A DNA stretch of 64,000 bases from Xanthomonas sp. NCPPB 1128 (GTDB taxonomy: Bacteria > Pseudomonadota > Gammaproteobacteria > Xanthomonadales > Xanthomonadaceae). Each line of letters begins with the position of its first letter. Positions within the stretch are counted from its first letter, which is position 1. This document shows, one piece after another, positions 1-8,399 of this stretch. The notes beneath the pieces are model-generated. The model saw only the letters and a list, made by a program, of their open reading frames with translations, was not told the DNA's origin and made no database searches. The DNA is taken from assembly GCF_001043115.1 (NCBI RefSeq), contig NZ_LFME01000001.1, forward strand, positions 186,001 to 250,000. Reading direction: 5' to 3'. The translations under genes and the position numbers were made by a program.

Positions 1-50
1 ATTGACCCCGCCGCCCGTTATCGTGCCGTTACCTCCGCCGCGTACCGCGC

Positions 51-2237
51 ATGAACCACTCATCGGCCCCCGACGTCGTTTCTGCGCCGCTGCCCGCCGA
101 TGAAGCGGAGCGCCTGCGCGCGCTGGCCGAACTGGGCATGCTCGATACTTCGCAGGAGCCGGACTTCGACGATCTGATCTGGCTGACCAGCCAGCTGTGC
201 GATGCGCCGATCGCGCTGATCTCGCTGATCGACGAACGCCGGCAATGGCTCAAGGCCAGCTGCGGCCTGCCTGCCGGTACCACCGGCTATCCGCGTGAAC
301 TGGCCTTCTGTACCTATGCCTTGCTGTCGCCGCAGCTGCTGGAGGTGCCGGATACCACGCTGGACCCGCGCTTCGCCCGCAACCCGCTGGTGTGCGGTGC
401 GCCGCACCTGCGCTTCTATGCCGGCATGCCGTTGGTCGGCGACCAAGGCTATAGCTACGGCACGTTGTGCGTGATCGACATCCGTCCGCGGCAACTGGAC
501 GCGCGCCAACGCGAGAGCCTGCAACGGCTGGCCAGGCAGGTCACCGCGCAACTGGAAGCGCGCCGCGACGCGCGCATCGCCCATGACCAGGCCAAGACCC
601 TGAGCCTGCTGCTGGAAACCATGCCCGATGGCGTGGTGTCGTGCCTGGCCGACGGCACGCTGGGCGAATTCAATCAGGTGGCGCGGCAATGGCATGGGGC
701 CGATCCGCGCGCCTTGCCGCCCGAGCAGTGGCCGCAGTACTTCGACCTATTCGACGCCAGCGGCAAGCGCCTGCTGTCCAGCGAGGAAGTGCCGCTGGTC
801 CGCGCCTGGCGCGGCGAATCGGTGCGCGATGCGGAGATCGTGATCGCGGCCAAGGGGCAAGCGCCGCGCAGCGTGCTGTGCAATGCGGAACGGCTGGAGG
901 GGCGCGATGGACGCGGCCTGGGCGCGGTCTGCGTGATGCGCGATGTCAGCGCCGAACGCGCAGCGTCGCACGCGGCACTGCTGGCCGGGCAGCGCTTTTC
1001 CGGCGCGTTCTCGGCAGCCGCGCACGGCATGGCGCTGGTGTCGCTGGAAGGGCGCTGGCTGGACGTCAACGACGCCTTGTGCGCGATGCTCGGCTACAGC
1101 CGCGCGGAATTGCTGGAGCTGCGTTTCCAGGACCTGACCCATCCGGACGATCTTGCCGAGGACATGGCCCTGGTGGCGGAGCTGATCGCCGGTCGATGCA
1201 GCGACTACCGCATCGAAAAGCGCTATCGCCGGCGCGATGGCGGCCTGGTACGGACGCGTCTGGCGGTGTCGCTGGTGCGCGACGAACAGGAGCACCCACT
1301 GCATTTCGTCGCACATATCCAGGACATCAACGAGCAACACCTGGCCGAGCTGCGCCTGCGCCATAGCGAGGCGCAACTGCGTACCATCGCCGACAACGCG
1401 CCGGCGCTGATCGCCTACCTCGACCGCGACCTGCGCTACCAGTTCGTCAACCGGCCGTATGCGGCATGGTTCGCGCTGGCGCCGGAGCGCATCGTCGGCC
1501 GCCGCCTGCACGAGGTGCTGGACCCGCAGCAACTGGCGCTGCTGCAACCGCATCTGCCGACGGCGCTGCAGGGCGTGCCGGCGCAGTTCGACGCCGAGTT
1601 GTGCGATGCCGCCGATAGCCTGCGGATCATGCACTTCAGCCTGATCCCCGATGTGGCGCTGGCGCCGCAGCCGGTCGGACTGCACCTGATGATCAGCGAC
1701 ATCACCGGGCAGACCCGGCTGGCGCGGCTGCTGGAAGAGCGTGCGCTGCGCGACGAACTGACAGGGCTGCCGAACCGGATGGCCTGGAACCAGATCCTGC
1801 GGCGGCGCATGAACGAGCGCCGCGGCCAGGGCCAGGTGGCGGTGATGTTCCTGGATCTGAACGACTTCAAGAGCGTCAACGACCGCTTCGGCCATCACGT
1901 CGGCGATGCGCTGCTGGTGCACTTCGCGCGGTTGCTGCAGCGCTGCCTGCGCGGACAGGACAGCATCGCCCGGCTGGGCGGCGATGAGTTCGTGGTCCTG
2001 CTGGAGGGGCTGACCGACGCCAGGCACGAAGTGCTGGCGGCCGCGGCGCGGATCATGGAAGCGTGCGCGGTCGGCTGCGAGGTCAGCGGCCGGCATCTGC
2101 CGCTGCAACCGAGCATCGGCATCGCCGTGCAGACCGGGCCGGGTTTCGACCCGGTGCTGCTCACCCAGCGCGCCGACGAGGCCATGTACGTGGCCAAGCG
2201 CGATCCGCAGGCGCGGGTGCAGATCGCGGTGCTCTGA
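51..2237 (+). CDS. GAF-PAS-GGDEF diguanylate cyclase, 728 aa
   Basis: Sensor protein that probably makes the second messenger c-di-GMP from two GTP. Seen in order: an N-terminal GAF domain (about residues 20-170), two or three PAS-type segments (about 185-300, 310-430 and 440-555; the middle one is the clearest) and a C-terminal GGDEF domain (about 565-728). The catalytic signature GGDEF is intact at residues 643-647. An RxxD (RGQD, 634-637) lies at the right distance upstream to be the product-inhibition I-site. There is no signal peptide or membrane segment, so a cytoplasmic enzyme responding to a soluble ligand, redox or light cue is inferred. The ATG at 51 is followed closely by the GAF fold. 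No EAL domain is present. The signal cannot be read from the sequence. Confidence 0.92.
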   Translation: MNHSSAPDVVSAPLPADEAERLRALAELGMLDTSQEPDFDDLIWLTSQLCDAPIALISLIDERRQWLKASCGLPAGTTGYPRELAFCTYALLSPQLLEVPDTTLDPRFARNPLVCGAPHLRFYAGMPLVGDQGYSYGTLCVIDIRPRQLDARQRESLQRLARQVTAQLEARRDARIAHDQAKTLSLLLETMPDGVVSCLADGTLGEFNQVARQWHGADPRALPPEQWPQYFDLFDASGKRLLSSEEVPLVRAWRGESVRDAEIVIAAKGQAPRSVLCNAERLEGRDGRGLGAVCVMRDVSAERAASHAALLAGQRFSGAFSAAAHGMALVSLEGRWLDVNDALCAMLGYSRAELLELRFQDLTHPDDLAEDMALVAELIAGRCSDYRIEKRYRRRDGGLVRTRLAVSLVRDEQEHPLHFVAHIQDINEQHLAELRLRHSEAQLRTIADNAPALIAYLDRDLRYQFVNRPYAAWFALAPERIVGRRLHEVLDPQQLALLQPHLPTALQGVPAQFDAELCDAADSLRIMHFSLIPDVALAPQPVGLHLMISDITGQTRLARLLEERALRDELTGLPNRMAWNQILRRRMNERRGQGQVAVMFLDLNDFKSVNDRFGHHVGDALLVHFARLLQRCLRGQDSIARLGGDEFVVLLEGLTDARHEVLAAAARIMEACAVGCEVSGRHLPLQPSIGIAVQTGPGFDPVLLTQRADEAMYVAKRDPQARVQIAVL

Positions 2238-2263
2238 GCGCTGCGTGCCGTGCGCAGCGGACG

Positions 2264-3526
2264 TCAGTGCGCGGCTTGGCCCTGCAGCCAGGCCACTGCG
2301 CCGCGTCCGGCGCGCAGGCCGCTGGCGAAGCATGCCGTGAGCAAGTAGCCGCCGGTCGGCGCTTCCCAATCGAGCATTTCGCCGGCGCAGAACGTGCCCG
2401 GCAGCGCCCGCAGCATCAACTGCGCATCCAGCGCCTCCAGGCGCACGCCGCCGGCGCTGCTGATCGCCTCGGCCAGCGGGCGTGGGCGCTGCAGGGTCAG
2501 CGGCAGGCGCTTGAGCGTGGCCGCGGCCAGCGCCGGATCCTGGCCGGCCTGCTTGCCGAGGATCTCGAACAGCAAGGCCGCCTTGACCCCGTCGATGCCG
2601 GCCTGGCGACGCAGGTGCTCGCCGAAGCTGCGGCCGCCGCGCGGCTTGCCGAGTTCGGCCTGCAGCCGCGGCAGGTCCCGGCCCGGCGCCAGGTCCAGCC
2701 ACAGCGTGGTCGGGCCGTGTGCGGCGGTGGCCTCGCGCAGGTCCGCGGCCAGCGCATAGATCAGGCTGCCCTCGATACCGTGTTCGCCGACCACGCATTC
2801 GCCCTGCAGCGACTGCGGCCGGCCCTGCGCATCGTGCCAGTGCGCGACCACCGGCTTCAGCGGCGCGCCGGCGTGACGGTCGCGGAAATGCGCGCTCCAG
2901 TCCACGTCGAAACCGCAGTTGGCCGGCTGCAGCGGCGCCACCTCTACGCCGCGGGCGCGCAGCGTGTCCTGCCACGTGCCGTCTGAGCCGAGCTGCGGCC
3001 AGCTGCCGCCACCCAGCGCCAGCACGCAGGCATCGGCCTGCACCCGCCGCTCACCGTCGGCACCGGCGAAGCGCAGCGCACCGTCCGCGTTCCAGCCCAG
3101 CCAGCGGTGCTGCACGTGGAAGCGCACGCCGGCGTCCTTCAATCGCCGTACCCAGCCGCGCAGCAGCGGCGCGGCCTTGCGGTCCAGTGGGAACACCCGC
3201 CCGGAGCTGCCGACATAGGTGTCCACGCCCTGCGCCTGCGCCCAGGCGCGCAGCGCGTCGGCATCGAAGTCGGCCAGCCAGTCGCCGACCGCCGTCGCGC
3301 GTTCGCGATAGCGGCTGACGAAACGGTCGAACGGATCGGAGTGGGTCAGGTTGAGACCGCCCTTGCCGGCGATCAGGAACTTGCGTCCCACCGAACCCTT
3401 GGCCTCGTACACATCGACCTCGGCGCCGGCGGCGCGCGCGGTCTCGGCGGCGATCAGCCCGGCCGGGCCGCCGCCGACGATGGCGAGACGGCCGCGCACC
3501 GGTGCGGCGTGTTTGACGGCGGACAT
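2264..3526 (-). CDS. FAD-dependent BaiN/HI0933-family oxidoreductase, 420 aa
   Basis: Flavoprotein with an N-terminal Rossmann FAD-binding motif (VGGGPAGLIAAETA) and a downstream segment typical of the HI0933/BaiN family (RKFLIAGKGGLNLTHS). Length fits the family (about 400 aa). The physiological substrate is not established for most members; a dehydrogenase-type reaction is only an inference. The start at 3526 is chosen because it leaves a 13-base gap after the upstream FKBP gene; an in-frame ATG at 3556 would add ten residues and overlap that gene by 17 bases, and neither start has a strong ribosome site. It is probably co-transcribed with the FKBP gene. Confidence 0.85.
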   Translation of the reverse strand: MSAVKHAAPVRGRLAIVGGGPAGLIAAETARAAGAEVDVYEAKGSVGRKFLIAGKGGLNLTHSDPFDRFVSRYRERATAVGDWLADFDADALRAWAQAQGVDTYVGSSGRVFPLDRKAAPLLRGWVRRLKDAGVRFHVQHRWLGWNADGALRFAGADGERRVQADACVLALGGGSWPQLGSDGTWQDTLRARGVEVAPLQPANCGFDVDWSAHFRDRHAGAPLKPVVAHWHDAQGRPQSLQGECVVGEHGIEGSLIYALAADLREATAAHGPTTLWLDLAPGRDLPRLQAELGKPRGGRSFGEHLRRQAGIDGVKAALLFEILGKQAGQDPALAAATLKRLPLTLQRPRPLAEAISSAGGVRLEALDAQLMLRALPGTFCAGEMLDWEAPTGGYLLTACFASGLRAGRGAVAWLQGQAAH

Positions 3527-3539
3527 CGGCGGGTGCGGC

Positions 3540-3983
3540 TCAACGCGGCTGGACATCGAGCAGTTCGACCTCGAACACCAGCGAGGCGCCCGGCGGGATC
3601 ACCCCGCCGGCGCCGTTGGCGCCGTAGCCGTAGTCCGAGGGCAGCATCAGCAGGCGCTTGCCGCCCACGCGCATGCCGGCCACGCCGTCGTCCCAGCCGC
3701 GAATCACCTGGCCGGCGCCGAGCAAGAAGCTGAAGGGCTGGCCGTGGTCGGCGGAGGCATCGAACTTCTCGCCGCGCTTGTCCTTGGCGTGCTCGTCGTA
3801 CAGCCAGCCGGTGTAGTGCACGGTGACCCGGCTGCCGGGGCGGGCCTCGGCGCCATCGCCGACGCGCTCGTCGGTAGCCTGGAACGCGGCGATGCTGCCG
3901 CCGGGTGGCGGGCCCGGCGGCGTGCAGCCGCTCAGCAGCCACGCCGGCAACGACAGGCTCAACAGCAGCAGGATTCGGCGCAT
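3540..3983 (-). CDS. lipoprotein FKBP-type peptidyl-prolyl isomerase, 147 aa
   Basis: Predicted periplasm-facing lipoprotein: a short hydrophobic signal ends in a lipobox (LLSGC, Cys at about residue 20), followed by a Pro/Gly linker and one complete FKBP domain (about 45-147). Recognisable FKBP signatures are VTVHYTGWLYD, the FLLGAGQVIRGWDDG core and the PSDYGYG flap, so catalysis of cis/trans prolyl isomerisation is likely. The start at 3983 is the only one that places the signal peptide at the N-terminus; a longer reading frame extends far upstream but lies antisense to trhO and the DUF6164 gene. It probably assists folding of envelope proteins. The BaiN-like gene follows on the same strand. 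Confidence 0.92.
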   Translation of the reverse strand: MRRILLLLSLSLPAWLLSGCTPPGPPPGGSIAAFQATDERVGDGAEARPGSRVTVHYTGWLYDEHAKDKRGEKFDASADHGQPFSFLLGAGQVIRGWDDGVAGMRVGGKRLLMLPSDYGYGANGAGGVIPPGASLVFEVELLDVQPR

Positions 3984-4049
3984 GCGGGATGTCCAGGCGG
4001 GCAGGGCGTGCAAGGGTAGCGCATCGCCGCAGCGGCTATCATGCGGCGC

Positions 4050-4415
4050 ATGGCCAAACTGCTGCTCAACCTGCGCCACGTGCCCGACGACGAACGCGCC
4101 GAGGTCTGCGCGCTGCTCGACGCCGCCGGCATCGGCTACTACGAAACCCGCGCCGGGACCTTCGGCATTTCCGCCGGCGGCATCTGGCTGCGCGAGGACG
4201 CCGAGCAGACGCGGGCCAAGGCGCTGCTGGCCGAGTACCAGGCCCGACGCGGCGAGCGTGCCCGCGCCGAGCGCGCCGCGGCGCTGCGCGACGGCAGCGC
4301 CGAGACCTTCGCCAGCCTGCTGCGGCGACGTCCGCTGTTCGTACTGGCGACGCTGCTGGGCATGCTGCTGGTTGCCTCGCTGGTGCTGCTGCCGTTCCTG
4401 CTGCTGCGCGGCTAG
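4050..4415 (+). CDS. DUF6164-like membrane-anchored protein, 121 aa
   Basis: Small protein with an N-terminal soluble part (MAKLLLNLRHVPDDE, then an Ile/Tyr/Thr-rich alpha-beta segment) and one strongly hydrophobic helix at the C-terminus (about residues 97-117). It resembles the Xanthomonadaceae proteins annotated DUF6164; the fold of the N-terminal half is reminiscent of DUF2007-type signal-transducing domains. Function is unknown. ATG at 4041 in the same frame would add three residues; 4050 is preferred because MAKLL is the usual beginning of the family. It is a monocistronic plus-strand gene between divergent neighbours. Confidence 0.75.
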   Translation: MAKLLLNLRHVPDDERAEVCALLDAAGIGYYETRAGTFGISAGGIWLREDAEQTRAKALLAEYQARRGERARAERAAALRDGSAETFASLLRRRPLFVLATLLGMLLVASLVLLPFLLLRG

Positions 4416-4523
4416 GGGCCCGGCGTTGGGTGCGTGTCTCGGTGCGCTGAGTCCAGGCGCCGGTGCGCAACGGGGGAGCGTGTTCCGGCAGCGGTCGCGC
4501 GTCGCAGGCCCTAAAATGCGCCG

Positions 4524-5261
4524 ATGATCGCCAACACCGCCGCCTACCACTTCGTCGCCATCGCCGACCCCGACGCGCTCGCCGCGCAATTGCACGCCTG
4601 GGCGCAGGCCGGCGCCCTGCGCGGCACGATCCTGGTGGCGGGCGAGGGCATCAACCTGTTCCTGGCGGGTAGGCCAGCGGCGATCGACGCCTTCTATGTG
4701 CAGCTGCGCGCGGACACGCACTTCGCCGATCTGCGCATCAAGACCAGCGCCAGTGCGCAGCAGCCATTCGCGCGGCTGAAGGTCAAGGTCAAGCCGGAGA
4801 TCATCAGCTTCCGCCGCGATGCGGCGTCGCCGCTGGAGGCCGAACGCGCGCCGGCGGTGGCGCCGGCCACGCTGCAGCGCTGGCTGCGCCAGGGCCACGA
4901 CGACGCCGGCCGGCGCGTGGTGCTGCTGGACACGCGCAATGCGCAGGAAGTGGTCTACGGCACCTTCGCCGGCGCGCTGACCCTGCCGATCGTCAAGTTC
5001 ACCGACCTGCCGGAAGCGTTGGCCCCGCACCGCGCGGCCCTGGCCGACGCCACCGTGGTCAGCTTCTGCACCGGCGGCATCCGCTGCGAGAAGGCGGCGC
5101 TGTGGATGCGCGCCGACGGCATGGACAACGTGCTGCAACTGGACGGCGGCATCCTCGGCTACTTCGAGGAGGTGGGCGGCGAAGGCTACGACGGCCGCTG
5201 TTTCGTCTTCGACGAACGCGTGGCGCTGGATCCGCAGTTGGAGCCGCTGGTGGGCGGCTGA
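4524..5261 (+). CDS. trhO: tRNA uridine-34 hydroxylase TrhO (rhodanese-like), 245 aa
   Basis: Member of the YceA/UPF0176 family, which carries out oxygen-dependent 5-hydroxylation of uridine 34 in tRNA, the first step towards cmo5U/mo5U. Seen: an N-terminal ferredoxin-like region and a rhodanese domain from about residue 110, with the family signature CTGGIRCEKA placing the conserved cysteines at residues 182 and 187. Length equals that of other short gammaproteobacterial members. The start is the ATG at 4524. The protein is cytoplasmic. It stands alone, followed by a repeat-bearing intergenic region. Confidence 0.9.
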   Translation: MIANTAAYHFVAIADPDALAAQLHAWAQAGALRGTILVAGEGINLFLAGRPAAIDAFYVQLRADTHFADLRIKTSASAQQPFARLKVKVKPEIISFRRDAASPLEAERAPAVAPATLQRWLRQGHDDAGRRVVLLDTRNAQEVVYGTFAGALTLPIVKFTDLPEALAPHRAALADATVVSFCTGGIRCEKAALWMRADGMDNVLQLDGGILGYFEEVGGEGYDGRCFVFDERVALDPQLEPLVGG

Positions 5262-5621
5262 TTGCCGCGGGATTGGGGAGTCGGGATTGGGGATTGGCGA
5301 AGGCGGGCTGCCTCGCGACTGCCGGAAGACTCGCGCCCTATGAGTTGGGTTTCGGCTCGCTGCATGCCGCCGCGTCCCCTCGGAGCTTCAAAGGAATCCG
5401 CTCCAGCGAATCCCCCATCGCGAATCTCGGAAGCAGTTCTGGCCTGGAAAGTGCCTGAGCACTCCGAGCCGTACGGTGTTTGCCAGCGTAGCGAGCCAGT
5501 GGCCGGATGGCGCACTCGGCCCTTCAGATGAGGCAACAGCCGCTTTAACGACTCCCCAATCCCGACTCCCCAATCCCAGCGCTTTAGCGAATCCCCAATC
5601 CCAACTCCCCAATCCCCGCCC
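5262..5621. repeat. gene-free 360-bp spacer with G-rich/C-rich inverted tracts
   Basis: No credible gene is visible. The left end carries the tract GATTGGGGAGTCGGGATTGG (from 5271), and 5550-5617 carries several copies of its complement (ACTCCCCAATCCC-type units), so the two ends can pair. Such GGGATTGGGGA tracts recur in Xanthomonas intergenic regions, and a related pair occurs at 12488-12720. This may serve as a convergent terminator between trhO and the SDR gene, or be a remnant of short dispersed repeats. Confidence 0.6.
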
Positions 5622-6428
5622 TCAGGCGTACTGCATCTTGCGCGTCATCCCGCCATCGACCACGAACTCCTGGCCGGTGATGAAGCCGGCCTGCGCCGAC
5701 AGCAGATAGACCGCCAGCGCGCCGATGTCCGGCGGCGTGCCGACCCGCCCGGCCGGGTGCTGCGCATGGTCCTGCCGCGACAGCGTGGGCGTGCGTCGCG
5801 CGTTCGGCTTGCGCCAGGCGTCGGTGGCGATCCAGCCGGGGCTGATGCAGTTGACCCGCACCGCCGGACCGGCGCTGATCGCCAGCGCATGGGTGAAGGC
5901 CACCAGCCCGCCCTTGGACGCGGCGTAGGCCTCGGTGTCCGGTTCGGACTGCTGCGCGCGGGTGGAGGCGATGTTGACGATGGCACCGCCGTCGCGGCTC
6001 TCGCGCAGCGCCGGCAGGGCATGCTTGCTGCACAGGAACGCACCGCCCAGGCTCGCCCCGAGCCGTCGGTTCCATTCGCGCAGCGACAGCCGCTCCAGCG
6101 GGCCGGTATGCGGATCGGCGATGCCGGCATTGTTGACCAGACCGTCTATGCGACCGAAGCGGGCCAGCGCGGCGTCGATGAAGCGGTGCACGCTGGCCTC
6201 GGCGGCCACGTCGACGCGGCGGAACAGCAGGCGCTCGCCGGCATCCAGCTCGGCCACGCAGGCACGGCCGGCATCGGCGTCGAGATCGCAGAAGGCAACC
6301 CGGCCGCCAGCGCCCAGCACCGCCTGCACCACACCGCGGCCGATGCCTTGGGCGCCGCCGGTGACCAGCACCACGCGGTCTTGCAAGGGCAGCGCGGGAA
6401 CCGGGGCAGGTGGTGGGATCAGCGACAT
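5622..6428 (-). CDS. SDR-family oxidoreductase, 268 aa
   Basis: Classical short-chain dehydrogenase/reductase. The N-terminal cofactor motif TGGAQGIG (about residues 22-29), the NNAG motif, the serine in VNIASTRA and the YAASKGG catalytic Tyr/Lys motif are all present, and the C-terminus ends with the usual ITGQEFVVDGGMT. It is expected to be a cytoplasmic NAD(P)H-dependent oxidoreductase; the substrate is unknown. The start at 6428 gives a normal SDR length; an upstream in-frame extension to 6707 would translate the dispersed repeat and is rejected. It is transcribed alone on the minus strand. Confidence 0.88.
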   Translation of the reverse strand: MSLIPPPAPVPALPLQDRVVLVTGGAQGIGRGVVQAVLGAGGRVAFCDLDADAGRACVAELDAGERLLFRRVDVAAEASVHRFIDAALARFGRIDGLVNNAGIADPHTGPLERLSLREWNRRLGASLGGAFLCSKHALPALRESRDGGAIVNIASTRAQQSEPDTEAYAASKGGLVAFTHALAISAGPAVRVNCISPGWIATDAWRKPNARRTPTLSRQDHAQHPAGRVGTPPDIGALAVYLLSAQAGFITGQEFVVDGGMTRKMQYA

Positions 6429-6510
6429 GGCGACGACCAGGCGAGTGCGGGCTGTCCAGCGTAGCCAGCGCGCCGTGCAACCCGCGTGGTAGTGCGGTGC
6501 AGGCAACCAA

Positions 6511-6835
6511 AGCCCCTCTCCCATCGGGAGAGGGGTTGGGGTGAGGGTTAGGGGCGCGTAGCGCCTGTCACTCATCTGGTTGCGCGAGGCTTCGCCCGTA
6601 CCCTCATCCGCCCCTGCGGGGCACCTTCTCCCGGAGGGAGAAGGGAAAGCCGGAGCCCCTCTCCCACCGGGAGAGGGGGCGGGGTGAGGGTAGGGGGCGC
6701 GTAGCACCTGTCACTGATCTGGTTGCGCGAGGCTTCGCCCGTACCCTCATCCGCCCCTTCGGGGCACCTTCTCCCGGTGGGAGAAGGGAAGTCAAAGCCC
6801 CTCTCCCACCGGGAGAGGGGTTGGGGTGAGGGTAT
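6511..6835. repeat. tandem ~143-bp repeat array, about 2.3 copies
   Basis: Starts of the unit at 6511, 6654 and 6796 give a period of 142-143 bases. Each unit starts with a hairpin (CCCCTCTCCCAC/CGGGAGAGGGG), followed by GGGGTGAGGGT, a unique stretch with GCGCGAGGCTTCGCCCGTACC, then CTCATCCGCCCC and a second hairpin (CACCTTCTCCC/GGGAGAAGGG). The third copy is truncated after the first hairpin. The same building blocks occur at 19767-20037 downstream of pyrG. The array lies in the otherwise gene-free 6429-6979 spacer between the SDR gene and the divergent monooxygenase gene. It is a dispersed Xanthomonas-type intergenic repeat of unknown function. Confidence 0.85.
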
Positions 6836-6979
6836 GACCGCCAGCCGAGCGTCCTGCCTCGTAGCTACACCCAAACCCACACTCACACCCAGCGCAAATC
6901 AGCGTTCCGGTCGCAGCCGCTGCAATCGCCGGCCCATGTCCCCACTTCGATCGCATCGCCTGCAGGAAACCGCCTTACC

Positions 6980-7978
6980 ATGATGCCGATCTCCATCCTC
7001 GACCTCGCCCCGGTCTGCGAAGGCAGCGACACCGCTGGTGCCTTCGCCAACATGCTGGACCTGGCCCAGCATGCCGAACGCTGGGGCTACCACCGTTACT
7101 GGCTGGCCGAGCACCACAACATGCCGGGCATCGCCAGCGCCGCCACCGCGGTGCTGATCGGGCATGTGGCCGGCGGCACCAAGCGCATCCGTGTCGGCGC
7201 CGGCGGCATCATGCTTCCCAACCATGCGCCGCTGCAGGTGGCCGAACAGTTCGGCACCCTGGCCTCGCTGTATCCGGGACGCATCGACCTGGGCCTGGGC
7301 CGCGCGCCCGGGACCGACCAGGCCACCGCGCGCGCGTTGCGTCGCTACTTCGACAGCGCCGACCAGTTCCCGCACGACGTGGCCGAACTGCTCCGCTACT
7401 TCGAGCCGGCGGTGGATGGGCAACTGGTGCGCGCCGTGCCGGGTGCCGGCATCGAGGTGCCGGTGTGGCTGCTCGGTTCCAGCCTGTTCAGTGCGCGCCT
7501 GGCCGCGGCGATGGGGCTGCCGTTCGCCTTCGCCTCGCATTTCGCGCCGGACGCGATGGACGAGGCGCTGGCGGTGTATCGCCGCGAGTTCCGCGCGTCG
7601 TCGCGGCTGCAGGCGCCGTATGCGGTACTGGCGTTGAACGTGGTGGCCGCCGCGTCCACGGCCGAAGCGCGGCGCTTGTTCACCACCCAGCAGCAGAGCT
7701 TCGTCAACCTGCGCCGCGGCCGCCCGGGGCTGATTCCGCCGCCGATCGACGATATCGAGGCGTTCTGGGCGCCGCACGAGAAGCTGGGCGTGGAGCGCGC
7801 GCTGGCCTGTACCGTGCTCGGCGATCCCGAAACGGTCGCACAGGGCCTGGCCGATTTCGTCGCGCGGCATCGTCCGGACGAGTTGCTGTTCACTGCGAAC
7901 ATCCACGATCACGCCGCACGTTTGCGCTCGTTCCAACTCGCGGCGGACGCATGGATGCAGGTCGCTGCAGCGGCCTGA
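6980..7978 (+). CDS. luciferase-like (LLM class) flavin monooxygenase, 332 aa
   Basis: TIM-barrel flavin-dependent oxidoreductase of the bacterial luciferase superfamily, resembling the E. coli YhbW type. Visible family signatures are [17 protein letters not shown] near the N-terminus, [20 protein letters not shown] and the [10 protein letters not shown] loop. Length (332 aa) is typical. Substrate is unknown; it probably uses FMNH2 supplied by a separate reductase. The start at 6980 has a second ATG directly behind it (6983) and an AGGAAA ribosome site at 6963-6968. It is cytoplasmic and monocistronic. Confidence 0.9.
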   Translation: MMPISILDLAPVCEGSDTAGAFANMLDLAQHAERWGYHRYWLAEHHNMPGIASAATAVLIGHVAGGTKRIRVGAGGIMLPNHAPLQVAEQFGTLASLYPGRIDLGLGRAPGTDQATARALRRYFDSADQFPHDVAELLRYFEPAVDGQLVRAVPGAGIEVPVWLLGSSLFSARLAAAMGLPFAFASHFAPDAMDEALAVYRREFRASSRLQAPYAVLALNVVAAASTAEARRLFTTQQQSFVNLRRGRPGLIPPPIDDIEAFWAPHEKLGVERALACTVLGDPETVAQGLADFVARHRPDELLFTANIHDHAARLRSFQLAADAWMQVAAAA

Positions 7979-8042
7979 TGCACGCGTCTGCGCACGTGTC
8001 TACAAGCGCAGACGCGCTTTCGCGAAGAACGCCGCATTTGTA

Positions 8043-8056
8043 TTGATGTGCATCAC
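8043..8056 (+). promoter_or_regulatory. candidate CRP/FNR-family operator
   Basis: TTGATGTGCATCAC matches the FNR-type consensus TTGAT-N4-ATCAA at nine of ten positions, and also contains a partial CRP/Clp-type half-site (TCACA). It lies about 119 bases upstream of the small gene at 8175. Binding by an FNR/Anr-like or Clp-like regulator is inferred from sequence only. Confidence 0.5.
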
Positions 8057-8174
8057 ACCAGGCACTGCTTTCACGATGTCTTGATTTTCCCGGGTATGTC
8101 ATCGTTTCACGCCGCGCATCAGCGTGGCGCCCGGCCCGGATATGGCCGGACAACGATGTAAACAGGGGGCAGCA

Positions 8175-8363
8175 ATGAACGCACAGCATCCGATGGCGCC
8201 GGCCCACGAGTGTGGGCTGGAAGCGGCCTTGCAACAGATGAGCAAATGTCTGGAGCGCGTGCGCGGCCGCGCGACCGAACGGACGACGCAGACGGCGTCG
8301 CCGCGTCCGTCGCACATGCGCAATGTGTTCGCCAACGATGCGGCGCTGTATCTGGTGAAGTGA
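8175..8363 (+). CDS. small hypothetical protein, 62 aa
   Basis: Short reading frame with a good ribosome site (CAGGGGGC, 8163-8170) just before the ATG at 8175 and a stop at 8361-8363. The product is soluble, with two cysteines and one amphipathic helix (GLEAALQQMSKCLERVRGRA), and ends FANDAALYLVK. It is not recognised as a known family. The strong ribosome site and the FNR/CRP-like operator 119 bases upstream support its being a real regulated gene. A longer in-frame start at 8124 lacks such a site. Confidence 0.55.
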   Translation: MNAQHPMAPAHECGLEAALQQMSKCLERVRGRATERTTQTASPRPSHMRNVFANDAALYLVK

Positions 8364-8399
8364 GGCAGGCAGCGGCGCAGTTCCGCTGCGGTCGCGCGA

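Noticed and set aside
747-2975. 742-codon minus-strand open frame
   Set aside because: It is antisense to the GAF-PAS-GGDEF gene and runs out of frame through the flavoprotein; composition is Arg/Ala/Gln-rich with no domain, typical of a high-GC shadow frame.
3984-5138. N-terminal extension of the FKBP gene to 532 residues
   Set aside because: The extension is antisense to trhO and the DUF6164 gene, and the signal peptide and lipobox start at 3983.
6511-6835. possible CRISPR array
   Set aside because: Units of about 143 bases repeat entirely rather than as short repeats with unique spacers; they are dispersed hairpin elements. The same holds for the 61-base units at 19867-20037.
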